Assembly: GCF_000614065.1 (NCBI RefSeq)
Contig: NZ_BAKG01000004.1
Coordinates: 1-64,000, forward strand
Reading direction: 5' to 3'
From: Prevotella dentasini JCM 15908
GTDB taxonomy: Bacteria > Bacteroidota > Bacteroidia > Bacteroidales > Bacteroidaceae
Length of the DNA stretch: 64,000 bases
Positions within the stretch are counted from its first letter, which is position 1; every line of letters begins with the position of its first letter. This document shows, one piece after another, positions 56,705 to 64,000 of the stretch. The position numbers and the translations under genes were made by a program. The notes below the pieces were generated by a model. That model had not been told where the DNA came from. It did not search any database and worked only from the letters and a program-made list of their open reading frames with translations.

Positions 56705-58101
56705 ATGGCAAAGGATAAGATAGCATACGTCTGCAACAACTGCGGACAGGAAAGCACGAAGTGGATTGGGAAATGTCCCAACTGTGGCCAATGGAATACT
56801 TTCAAGGAGATACGCATCGCCTCCGATACAGGGACGGCAGCAGCGCGCAATGCCGCCCGGACTATCAGGGCAGGCGAATCGGTGGTGTTTGCGGCCGGAA
56901 AGAACGTGGCACAGCGACTGCGTGATGTCTTGTCGAAAGAGAACCGCGGACCGATATGTGCGATGCCGAGCTGAACCGCGTGCTCGGGGGCGGACTCGTG
57001 CAGGGGAGCATCGTCCTCTTGGGAGGCGAGCCGGGCATAGGTAAAAGTACGCTGACGCTTCAGACCATTCTCCGCATTGACCGACGCGTGCTTTACATCA
57101 GTGGCGAAGAAAGTCCTCATCAGATAAAGATGCGTGCGGAGCGTATCAGCAGGGATATTCCTGACAATATCATGATTCTCTCCGAAACATCTTTGGAGAG
57201 AATCTTCGAGCATGTGAGGGAAGTCAAGCCCGAGCTGATAGTCGTCGACTCCATTCAGACCATTGCTACCGAAGAGGTTGGCAGCAGTCCGGGCAGCGTG
57301 GCGCAGGTACGCGAGTGTGCAGCCGCCCTGCTGCGGTTTGCGAAGACGAGCGGTGTGCCTGTTATTCTCATCGGACATATTAATAAGGAAGGCAGCATCG
57401 CCGGACCGAAGATACTGGAGCATATCGTCGACACGGTCATTCAGTTCGAGGGCGACCAACACTATATGTACCGCATCCTCCGAAGCATCAAGAACCGTTT
57501 TGGCTCTACTTCGGAACTGGGTATCTACGAGATGGAGCAGAACGGACTCCGGCAAGTGAGCAACCCGTCAGAGCTGCTGCTTACCAACGACCACGACGGC
57601 CTTTCGGGCGTAGCCATATCAAGTGCCATCGAGGGCGTGCGGCCATTTCTTGTAGAGACGCAGGCTCTTGTCTCTTCGGCAGCCTACGGCACTCCGCAAC
57701 GTTCTGCAACGGGCTTTGAACAGCGTCGCCTGAACATGCTTCTTGCCGTGTTGGAGAAGCGGGTAGGCTTCAAGCTGATGCAGAAGGACGTATTCCTCAA
57801 CATTGCCGGAGGACTGCGCGTTACGGACATGGCCATGGACCTGAGCGTCATAGCCGCAGTACTTTCGTCGAACGTAGACACACCGATAGAGTCCGGATGG
57901 TGTATGTGCGGCGAGGTGGGACTGAGCGGTGAGGTACGTCCCGTGAGCAGGATAGAGCAGCGCATAGCCGAAGCCGAGAAGTTGGGCTTCCACCATATTA
58001 TCATACCGAAGTACAATCTTCAGGGATTGACCCACAACTACAATATAGAGTTGCATCCAGTCCGCAAGGTGGAAGAAGCCCTGCGTGTTCTTTTCGGATA
58101 G
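56705..58101 (+). CDS. radA: DNA repair protein RadA (frameshift)
   Basis: About 465 residues after adding one base near 56947 (KENRRTDMCDAELNRVLGGG). RadA/Sms is a RecA-like helicase that helps branch migration in recombination. It has the N-terminal C4 zinc finger CNNCGQESTKWIGKCPNCGQW, Walker A GGEPGIGKSTL, Walker B LIVVDSIQT, the RadA-specific KNRFGST in LRSIKNRFGSTSELGIYEM, and a C-terminal Lon-like domain (GGLRVTDMAMDLSVIAAVLSS, GEVGLSGEVRPV). All domains are present, so the break is most likely a sequence error. Confidence 0.95.
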
Positions 58102-58170
58102 CCAATACCCAATAGTAGGTATTTTATACGTGAATGGCAGCATCGTTTATTTTCTTAGCCTTTTTCTTCG

Positions 58171-58179
58171 TACCTTTGC
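58171..58179 (+). promoter_or_regulatory. -7 box upstream of feoAB
   Basis: TACCTTTGC matches TAnnTTTGC. The leader to the start codon is about 110 bases. I see no riboswitch, and no clear Fur-type box. Confidence 0.5.
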
Positions 58180-58297
58180 AAAGGGCAGAGTACCACAGCG
58201 AATGTTTCTGTTGCTCTGGCGTATCAGCTGCTTTCTGCTGGATAAATTATTGTGATGGAACGGCAAAGGCAGACTCTTAACAGGAAAGGCAAACATT

Positions 58298-60774
58298 ATG
58301 AAGCTATCAGAACTAAAGACCGGTGAGACCGGAATCATCATAAAGATTTCCGGCCACGGAGGATTCCGCAAGCGCATCATTGAGATGGGATTCATTGCAG
58401 GAAAACAGGTGGAGGTGCTGCTCAATGCACCGCTGCGCGACCCCGTGAAATACCGAATCATGGGCTACGAGGTCAGCCTGCGGCACAGCGAGGCAGAACT
58501 CATAGAAGTGCTTTCCGAAGAAGAGGCGAGGCGGATGGGACACGGCAGAGAGCAGGAGGTGAATCCGGCCATAGAGGTGGACAATTCTGACCCCGATGAG
58601 CAGCCGCTTACGCCCTCCGAGCTGACCGATGCCGCCAGCCGCGTCCGCCATACCATCAGCGTTGCACTGGTCGGCAATCCCAATTGCGGAAAGACATCGC
58701 TTTTCAACTTTGCCTCCGGGGCGCACGAGCGTGTGGGCAACTACTCGGGCGTTACCGTAGATGCCAAGTACGGGCGTGCGGAGTTTAGCGGCTACGAGTT
58801 CGACTTGGTCGACCTTCCCGGCACTTACAGCCTGTCTGCCTATAGCCCCGAGGAACTCTACGTGCGCAGGCAGCTTGTAGAGAAGACGCCCGACATAGTC
58901 ATCAACGTCATTGACTCGTCCAACCTCGAACGCAACCTCTATCTGACGACACAACTCATCGACATGCACGTGCGCATGGTCTGCGCCCTCAACATGTTCG
59001 ACGAGACCGAGAAGCGCGGCGACCATGTAGACTGCGAGAAGCTCTCCGGTCTCTTCGGAGTGCCGATGGTGCCGACAGCGTTCACGTCAGGACGCGGAGT
59101 AGAGGAACTTTTCCGGCAGATAATCAATATTTACGAAGGCAGGGAAGACGAGAACCCTAACTACCGTCACATACACATCAACCACGGACACGAGATTGAA
59201 AACGGTATTGCCGAGATGCAGGAGCACCTGAAGGCCGAGCCGGACCTGCGCCAACGCTATTCTACCCGCTACCTTGCCATCAAGCTGTTGGAAAACGACA
59301 AGGACGTGGAGCAGTATATCGGCACGCTCTCCGATGCCGGTGAGATATTCGCCCACCGCGACGAGACGGCGGCCCGCGTGAAGGAGGAGACCGGCACCGA
59401 CAGCGAGACGGCCATCATGGACGCCAAGTACGGATTTATCAACGGGGCCTTGCGAGAGGCCGGCTATCTGGCGGGAAAGAAAAAGGACACCTATCAGATT
59501 ACGCATCTGGCGGACAGGGTGCTGACCAACAAGTACGCAGGCTTCCCGATATTCTTCCTTCTCCTGCTTGTAATGTTCACCGCCACCTTCGTCATCGGCC
59601 AATACCCGATGGACTGGATAGAGGCAGGCGTGGCATGGCTTGGCGAAACGGTCAGCACGACGCTGCCCGAGGGTCCTGTCAGGGACATGCTTGCCGACGG
59701 AGTGATAGGCGGCGTCGGCTCGGTCATAGTCTTTCTGCCGCAGATTCTCATTCTCTATTTCTTCATCTCGTATATGGAAGACAGCGGCTACATGTCGCGT
59801 GCCGCCTTCATCATGGACAAGCTGATGCACAAGATGGGACTTCACGGCAAGTCGTTCATTCCCCTTATCATGGGTTTCGGCTGCAACGTTCCGGCCGTGA
59901 TGGCCACGCGGACCATCGAGAGCAGGAAGAGCCGACTGATAACGATGCTCATCCTTCCGCTGATGAGCTGTTCGGCCCGTCTGCCCATCTACATTATGAT
60001 TACAGGCTCGTTCTTTGCCCTGAAATACCGCTCGCTCGTGATGCTGTCGCTCTATCTTGTCGGCATCGCGATGGCAGTCGTCCTGAGCCGCATCTTCTCC
60101 ATGACCGTGGCCAAGGGCGAGGATACGCCTTTCGTGATGGAGCTTCCGCCTTACCGTTTCCCGACGTGGAAGGCCATCGGGCGGCACACATGGAGAAGGG
60201 AAAGCAATATCTGAAGAAAATGGGTGGAATCATCCTCGTTGCATCCGTCATCGTGTGGGCACTGGGCTACTTTCCTCTTCCCGACGATCCGGATGTCAGC
60301 CGGCAGCAGCGTCAGGAGCAGAGCTATATCGGGCAGATAGGGAAGACCATTGAGCCTGTCTTCCGTCCGCAAGGCTTCGACTGGAAGCTCGACGTGGGCC
60401 TGATTGCCGGCGTGGGGGCCAAGGAGATAGTTGCCTCCACGATGGGCGTGCTGTATTCCGATGACGATTCTTTCGGCGACGACAGCGGATATAATAATGC
60501 AGACGGAAAGTACGACCGCCTTCACAGGCAGATGACGGCCGACGTGGCCCGTCTTCACGGCATCAGCTATGAGGAGGCCGGGCCGATAGCCACGCTTACG
60601 GCCTATTGCTTCCTGCTTTTCGTACTCATCTATTTCCCCTGCATCGCCACGATTGCGGCCATCAAGGGCGAGTCGGGCAGCTGGCGTTGGGCACTCTTTG
60701 CCGCAGGCTATACCACAGGGCTGGCGTGGGTGGTCAGTGCAGTTGTTTTTCAGGTGGGAATGTTCTTTCTATGA
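58298..60774 (+). CDS. feoB: Ferrous iron transporter FeoA-FeoB fusion (frameshift)
   Basis: About 825 residues after adding one G near 60193 (HTWEKGKQYLKKMGG). Residues 1-75 are a FeoA SH3-like domain (LSELKTGETGIIIKISGHGG, RIIEMGFIAGKQVEVL). The FeoB G domain follows: ALVGNPNCGKTSLFN (G1, about residue 125), VDLPGTYSL (G3), ALNMFDE (G4). After it come the Gate domains GFGCNVPAVMATRT and LMSCSARLPIYIMI, and a C-terminal GVGAKEIVASTMGVLY. It imports Fe2+ across the inner membrane. The FeoA-FeoB fusion is usual in Bacteroidetes. No feoC is seen. Confidence 0.95.
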
Positions 60775-60786
60775 TTAGGCAGAAAA

Positions 60787-60852
60787 AGTTGGCGAGCTTT
60801 TTGAGAAAAGTTGGCGAACTTTTTTAAAAAAGTTGGCGAACTTTTTGATAAG
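60787..60852. repeat. Three tandem copies of a 22-bp repeat
   Basis: Units at 60787, 60809 and 60831, each opening AGTTGGCGAACTTTT (first copy GAGC). AAGTT-GGCG-AACTT is an inverted repeat. The array lies between convergent feoAB and the PqqD-like gene, just after the feoB stop. Confidence 0.9.
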
Positions 60853-60960
60853 TGCTTGTGAGCTTCCCGTAGACGGTCCTAATTCTCCTTGAAGAATACT
60901 TGGCGTCAGGCAGGTATTAAGGCCATGCGACGGCAATATATTCCACGGATTACTTATCAA

Positions 60961-60999
60961 AGTGCCCCCGAAAGTCTGTGATGACTTTCGGGGGCACTT
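60961..60999. terminator. Strong hairpin between convergent operons
   Basis: GTGCCCCCGAAAGTC (60962-60976) and GACTTTCGGGGGCAC (60983-60997) form a 15-bp perfect stem with a short loop. T-runs are weak on both sides. It probably terminates both feoAB and the PqqD operon. Confidence 0.75.
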
Positions 61000-61057
61000 C
61001 GGCAGGGTGGCTGTTCTTGTCTGGCTGATGCCTCTTCATGATTTTCGGTGTTGCTGC

Positions 61058-61438
61058 CTATCCGAATATTTTCCTGAAGATTCCTTTCTTTTCGCCTTTC
61101 TTTTCCTGTGCCGGACTGGGGACATTGTCAGGGGCTGCTTTCTTGATTTCTCCGTCGGGAACGTCTTCACCTTCTATGATACCTGCCTTTCCCCATTGCC
61201 CGGCCAAGGTCAGCGAGTCGCTCATGGCCGTGGCTTCGTCCGTGTCGTATTCTTCCAGCAGCAGTCTTGCCATGTCTGCAACGCTGAAGCTGTCCATGCC
61301 CTGAACTTTCTTCCACAGGTAGGCAGAGCTTTCGTTCATGGAGATGATATTGCTGAAGTCTATGTTTTCCTCTCCCTCTGCAACGATGATGCTTTCTCCG
61401 CATACGGAGCGGAGGTTGAATCCTTTCTTTGTCTTCAT
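61058..61438 (-). CDS. PqqD-like protein (RiPP recognition element type)
   Basis: 126 residues. The PqqD fold: NLRSVCGESIIVAEGEENID, FSNIISMNESSAYLWKKVQG, SVADMARLLLEEYDTDEATA. A disordered, lysine-rich tail (PAQEKKGEKKGIFRKIFG) follows. PqqD domains bind leader peptides of ribosomally made peptides and present them to modifying enzymes. Here the partners upstream are an S24/S26-type peptidase and an HPr-kinase-like protein. No radical SAM or asparagine-synthase gene is present, and no clear precursor peptide. Last gene before the terminator. Confidence 0.85.
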   Translation of the reverse strand: MKTKKGFNLRSVCGESIIVAEGEENIDFSNIISMNESSAYLWKKVQGMDSFSVADMARLLLEEYDTDEATAMSDSLTLAGQWGKAGIIEGEDVPDGEIKKAAPDNVPSPAQEKKGEKKGIFRKIFG

Positions 61439-61609
61439 ATTTTTGTATATTTAGTTTCTTTCTTGGGGTTCCTTGGGTACTTTGAAGAAGAGGCTCCTGA
61501 CTATATTCCCAAAAGCCTTAAAGTTTTTGGGGCTGTCGTTTATAGGTCTTTCGGAAATCGTCCGCCTGTCCGTCCGGGAAACTTTGCGCCCTCTTGGACG
61601 GGACTTTGG

Positions 61610-62095
61610 CTAAACAGGCCCGAACAGCGGAATCCATAGCCTGCGGTATATGCCCAGCAGGTATCTCCGGACGGGGTAGAGGCTTGTCCACAGACGGCTG
61701 TAGATTTTCCACTTTCTGCCGTCGGTCTTGTCCATCCTTGTTCTTCCCTTGCGGTAGAAGCCTATGACGGCACCCACGATGTTGTCTGTCTTGCAGTGCT
61801 CTGCCGTAAGGTTTCCGTCGCCCAGCAGGGTTACGTCATCGCCCGATATGCCGGTGATGCGGTGGAGGACGAAGTGGCCGGGCGAAATCTCGGCAAGGAC
61901 GGGGTCGCCGGTCCTGACGTGTGCCGGCTTGCAGAGAAGGGCCTTGTCGCGGTTGTCTTCGAGAAACGGGCGCATCGAAACTCCCCGTAGACGCAGGGTT
62001 ACGGTGTGCCCCTCGCTTAGCATCTTAACTATTTCGGGAATCAGTTCAGCATTGGGAAATTGTATTTCCTGCATGTCTGTCAGCTGTTTTTTCAT
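61610..62095 (-). CDS. S24/S26-type signal-peptidase-like protein
   Basis: 161 residues from the ATG at 62095 (ATGA overlap with the kinase stop). The nucleophile is in TLRLRGVSMRPFLED (Gly-x-Ser-Met-x-Pro, about residue 40). The second motif VLAEISPGHFVLHRITGI has His where bacterial SPase I has Lys, as in SipW/ER-type enzymes using a Ser-His pair. LLGDGN follows. No N-terminal membrane helix is visible; a basic, hydrophobic C-terminal stretch (LYPVRRYLLGIYRRLWIPLF) may attach to the membrane. It may cut a leader peptide. Confidence 0.82.
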   Translation of the reverse strand: MKKQLTDMQEIQFPNAELIPEIVKMLSEGHTVTLRLRGVSMRPFLEDNRDKALLCKPAHVRTGDPVLAEISPGHFVLHRITGISGDDVTLLGDGNLTAEHCKTDNIVGAVIGFYRKGRTRMDKTDGRKWKIYSRLWTSLYPVRRYLLGIYRRLWIPLFGPV

Positions 62096-62985
62096 GCCCG
62101 GTCTCCTGCAATGGCTTGATGGCAGACGCGTGCCGCCTCTGCGTCGGGAAGGCAGTGGAGGGTGTATATGCCGGTCGTCTCCACCAGCCTTGTTACCGTA
62201 TCGCATATCATGTTGTAGATTTCCGAATCCCATTTCATGCTTGAGCAGCAGGGCAGGAGCGAGGCGAAGGCCTCTATCGGCGGCAGCCTTTCTACGGAGT
62301 TCTCCTTGGCGCGGTCTATCTTGGTAATGGCACCGAGGCGTGCCTTGACGTTTCGGTAGCAGGGAGTCTTTCCGCTCCACGGGCTGCCGTATATCCATGC
62401 TTTGCCGCCGGTGATTCTGACGACGGGGTTGTCGTCGTTCATCAGGTCGGAGCCGGGTATATGCCTGAGCCACATGCCGGCCTGAGTGGACTTGCCCGTT
62501 CCGCTCTTGGCTATGAAGGCGTATCCGCGGTGGTTGTTCCTGACGAGGGAGGCATGGATGAGCACCGCCCCGAATCTGGCTCCTGCAAAGGCGAAGACGA
62601 GCATCAGGGCGTTGTTGAGTCCGAAGGTCCGCATGGTGGTGTTCCCGTTCAGCGCGCAGCGACATTCGGAGAAGTTTCTGTTCGTTATCAGCAGGCAGCA
62701 GTCCGAACCGTTTATGTCCTTTATGATGTACTGGTATCCTCCGTCGTCAATTCGGTCTACCACCGTGTCCCCGTTGCCGGTGTCAACCGTCCTGATGCGC
62801 TTTCTCCGGGACTTGGCTACGGGTTGCAGCATGTCGTCTACCGTCAGGCGGAAAAGCGGCTCGCCCTGTGGCGAGTCTTGCCGGAAAGGCTCGAACGAAC
62901 GGATGATGTGTGCTCTGTTCTTATCTGACTCGGCAAAGCGGACGCATACATCGAAATCGGCAATCCGATAGTTATTTATCTCCAT
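62092..62985 (-). CDS. HPr-kinase/PEP-carboxykinase-like protein
   Basis: 297 residues from the ATG at 62985. A C-terminal P-loop kinase domain shows IHASLVRNNHRGYAFIAKSG, the Walker A AKSGTGKSTQAGMWL (about residue 160), NDDNPVVRI and IYGSPWSGKTPCYRN. This is the HprK-like family found in lasso-peptide and related clusters, not the true HPr kinase (no HPr-kinase N-terminal domain). It may phosphorylate a peptide or other substrate. It overlaps the secreted-protein gene by 14 bases and the peptidase gene by ATGA. Confidence 0.85.
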   Translation of the reverse strand: MEINNYRIADFDVCVRFAESDKNRAHIIRSFEPFRQDSPQGEPLFRLTVDDMLQPVAKSRRKRIRTVDTGNGDTVVDRIDDGGYQYIIKDINGSDCCLLITNRNFSECRCALNGNTTMRTFGLNNALMLVFAFAGARFGAVLIHASLVRNNHRGYAFIAKSGTGKSTQAGMWLRHIPGSDLMNDDNPVVRITGGKAWIYGSPWSGKTPCYRNVKARLGAITKIDRAKENSVERLPPIEAFASLLPCCSSMKWDSEIYNMICDTVTRLVETTGIYTLHCLPDAEAARVCHQAIAGDRA

Positions 62986-63493
62986 CGGCACCCGGCTTGT
63001 CTGCTTTTGCCTCTGCTTTCTTTTCAGGCTTTTTCCCTGCATCCCCGGTCACTTCCCCGGACATGCCGTCCGATTCGGAATAGGGAGCTATTGGCTTGAA
63101 ACGGAACTGGTCGTCGGTGATGGCATTGACGAGGAAGTGGTTCTTTGTCCTTGCCGTGTACCTTGCCTGCATCTTCACGTATTTCTTCATGGCCTTCTTC
63201 TCGTTGTCTGCATAGACTACCACGCAGGTCGGGCGCAGTTCTCTGTTCAGGGTTTGCAGATAGCTGCGGAGCTGGTAGGCGTATTGGTCGCGCTCGTAGA
63301 GAAAGTGTGTGCGGTTGTCTTCTACGTATGCGTCTACGGGCTGGACGGAGGTGAAGTAGACCGTCGAGTCGTTGAACGAGGCTGCAAAGCCAAACATATA
63401 TACCTTGGCCGGCTTATGGCCATCCTTTGCTGCTGCGTTTGCTGCCAGGCCTAAAAGCAGGGCTGCCAGAAAGATTATTTTTCCGAGCTTCAT
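62972..63493 (-). CDS. Secreted protein of unknown function heading the PqqD/kinase/peptidase operon
   Basis: 173 residues. Signal peptide KIIFLAALLLGLAANAAA. The mature domain (KVYMFGFAASFNDSTVYFTS, FLYERDQYAYQLRSYLQTL, CVVVYADNEKKAMKKYVKM, KNHFLVNAITDDQFRFKPI) is not one I can assign. A low-complexity Lys/Glu/Pro/Ala tail ends it. It lies 33 bases after rpoD and overlaps the kinase gene, so it belongs to the same unit; whether it takes part in a peptide pathway is open. Confidence 0.7.
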   Translation of the reverse strand: MKLGKIIFLAALLLGLAANAAAKDGHKPAKVYMFGFAASFNDSTVYFTSVQPVDAYVEDNRTHFLYERDQYAYQLRSYLQTLNRELRPTCVVVYADNEKKAMKKYVKMQARYTARTKNHFLVNAITDDQFRFKPIAPYSESDGMSGEVTGDAGKKPEKKAEAKADKPGADGDK

Positions 63494-63526
63494 TTTTCTT
63501 TTGATTTGCTTGCTGTTTTATTGTTC

Positions 63527-64000
63527 TTATTGTCCTAAATACGCTTTGAGTATCTGGCTCTTGGTGTGCTGGCGCAATCGCCTGATGGCTTTTTCCTTGA
63601 TTTGCCTGACTCTCTCGCGTGTGAGGCAAAAGCGTTCGCCAATCTCGTCCAGCGACATTTCGTGCTGATGGATTCCGAAGAAGGCCCTTACTATATCGCG
63701 CTCCTGTCGGGAAGTATGTCGAGCACGCTGTCTATCTCGTTTCTGAGGCTTTCAGCGACAAGTTCCCTGTCTGCCGAATGGGAGTTGTCGCCCGGCAGGA
63801 CATCGAGCAGGGTGCCTTCTTCTCCGTCGTTGAAAGGTGCGTCAACGGATACATGCCGGCCGTTTGTCTTCAGTGCATCGAGTATTTTCTCCTCCGGCAG
63901 GTCTATGTCCTCGGCTATTTCCACCACGTTGGGGCGACGCTCGTTTTCCTGCTCAAACCTGTTGAGCATCCTGTTAATCTTATTGACGGAGCCGACCTGA
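63527..64000 (-). CDS. rpoD: Primary sigma factor RpoD/SigA, C-terminal part (5' end beyond window; frameshift)
   Basis: The visible part reads from [20 protein letters not shown] (region 3 start) through [18 protein letters not shown] to region 4. Region 4 has [21 protein letters not shown], the helix-turn-helix that reads the -33 element, and the protein ends LKAYLGQ. The frame is broken near 63703, where AGGAGCGC should be AGGGAGCGC ([13 protein letters not shown]). An essential gene cannot be disrupted here, so this is a sequence error. The start and regions 1-2 lie past position 64000. Bacteroidetes RpoD recognises the unusual TTTG/TAnnTTTG promoters seen in this window. Confidence 0.93.

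Noticed and set aside
58140..58297. Riboswitch or Fur-type operator before feoAB
   Set aside because: No recognisable metal-riboswitch fold or inverted GATAAT-like box was found; only a -7 promoter box is supported.
61518..61637. 39-residue frame (MDSAVRACLAKVPSKRAQ...) as a precursor peptide for the PqqD locus
   Set aside because: It overlaps the peptidase gene out of frame and has no leader/core look and no promoter. Kept only as something a peptide search could test.
63703..63703. Programmed ribosomal frameshifting as the cause of the breaks in rpoD, radA and nth
   Set aside because: The breaks lie at ordinary short runs without slippery heptamers plus structure, differ from gene to gene, and the families are not known to use frameshifting.

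Overview
The window is a stretch of a Bacteroidetes chromosome, most likely from a Prevotella-type organism. The supporting signs are Bacteroidetes promoters (TTTG, about 20 bases, TAnnTTTGC), type IX secretion C-terminal sorting domains, BspA-like leucine-rich repeats, a FeoA-FeoB fusion, DUF1896, DUF4468 and DUF3256 proteins, MenA, and tyrosine recombinases of the Bacteroides mobile-element type. Species is not determinable here.

Layout. (1) 1-3.5 kb: palindromic repeats, a TetR regulator, a T9SS-domain fragment and a BspA-like surface protein. (2) 3.5-8.5 kb: a small mobilizable element reduced to a relaxosome accessory gene, a candidate oriT, two HTH/excisionase-like genes, DUF1896 and two tyrosine recombinases; no relaxase gene is visible. 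(3) 9.1-27.6 kb, minus strand: one long exopolysaccharide/capsule operon with flippase, polymerase-like protein, glycosyltransferases, two WecG/TagA-type transferases, three pyruvyltransferase-family proteins, two FrhB-like iron-sulfur proteins, a serine-acetyltransferase-like enzyme, a GH16 hydrolase, RfbB and Gmd. Many genes overlap by ATGA, so they are probably co-translated. (4) 28.9-40.7 kb: housekeeping and envelope genes (nth, valS, mazG, rnz, a C11 peptidase, an ECF sigma operon, a GH10-like lipoprotein). (5) 41-53 kb: HU-like protein, DUF4468 protein, putative porin, menA, deaminase, two tRNAs, nucleoside permease, bifunctional nuclease, rsmE. (6) 53.5-64 kb: TPR protein, orphan solute-binding lipoprotein, radA, feoAB, then a four-gene minus-strand unit (secreted protein, HPr-kinase-like, S24/S26 peptidase, PqqD-like) behind rpoD.

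Two patterns cut across the window. First, about twenty single- or double-base indels break reading frames, including in rpoD, radA, nth, rfbB and feoAB; many are contractions of G/C or A runs. This looks like uncorrected sequencing or assembly error, so I annotate these as single genes with a frameshift rather than as pseudogenes. Second, at least six intergenic places carry short tandem arrays whose unit length is 22 (once 23) bases although the unit sequences are unrelated. Each array has its own short inverted repeat. I consider these arrays, and the PqqD/HPr-kinase/S24 locus, the most interesting under-described features.
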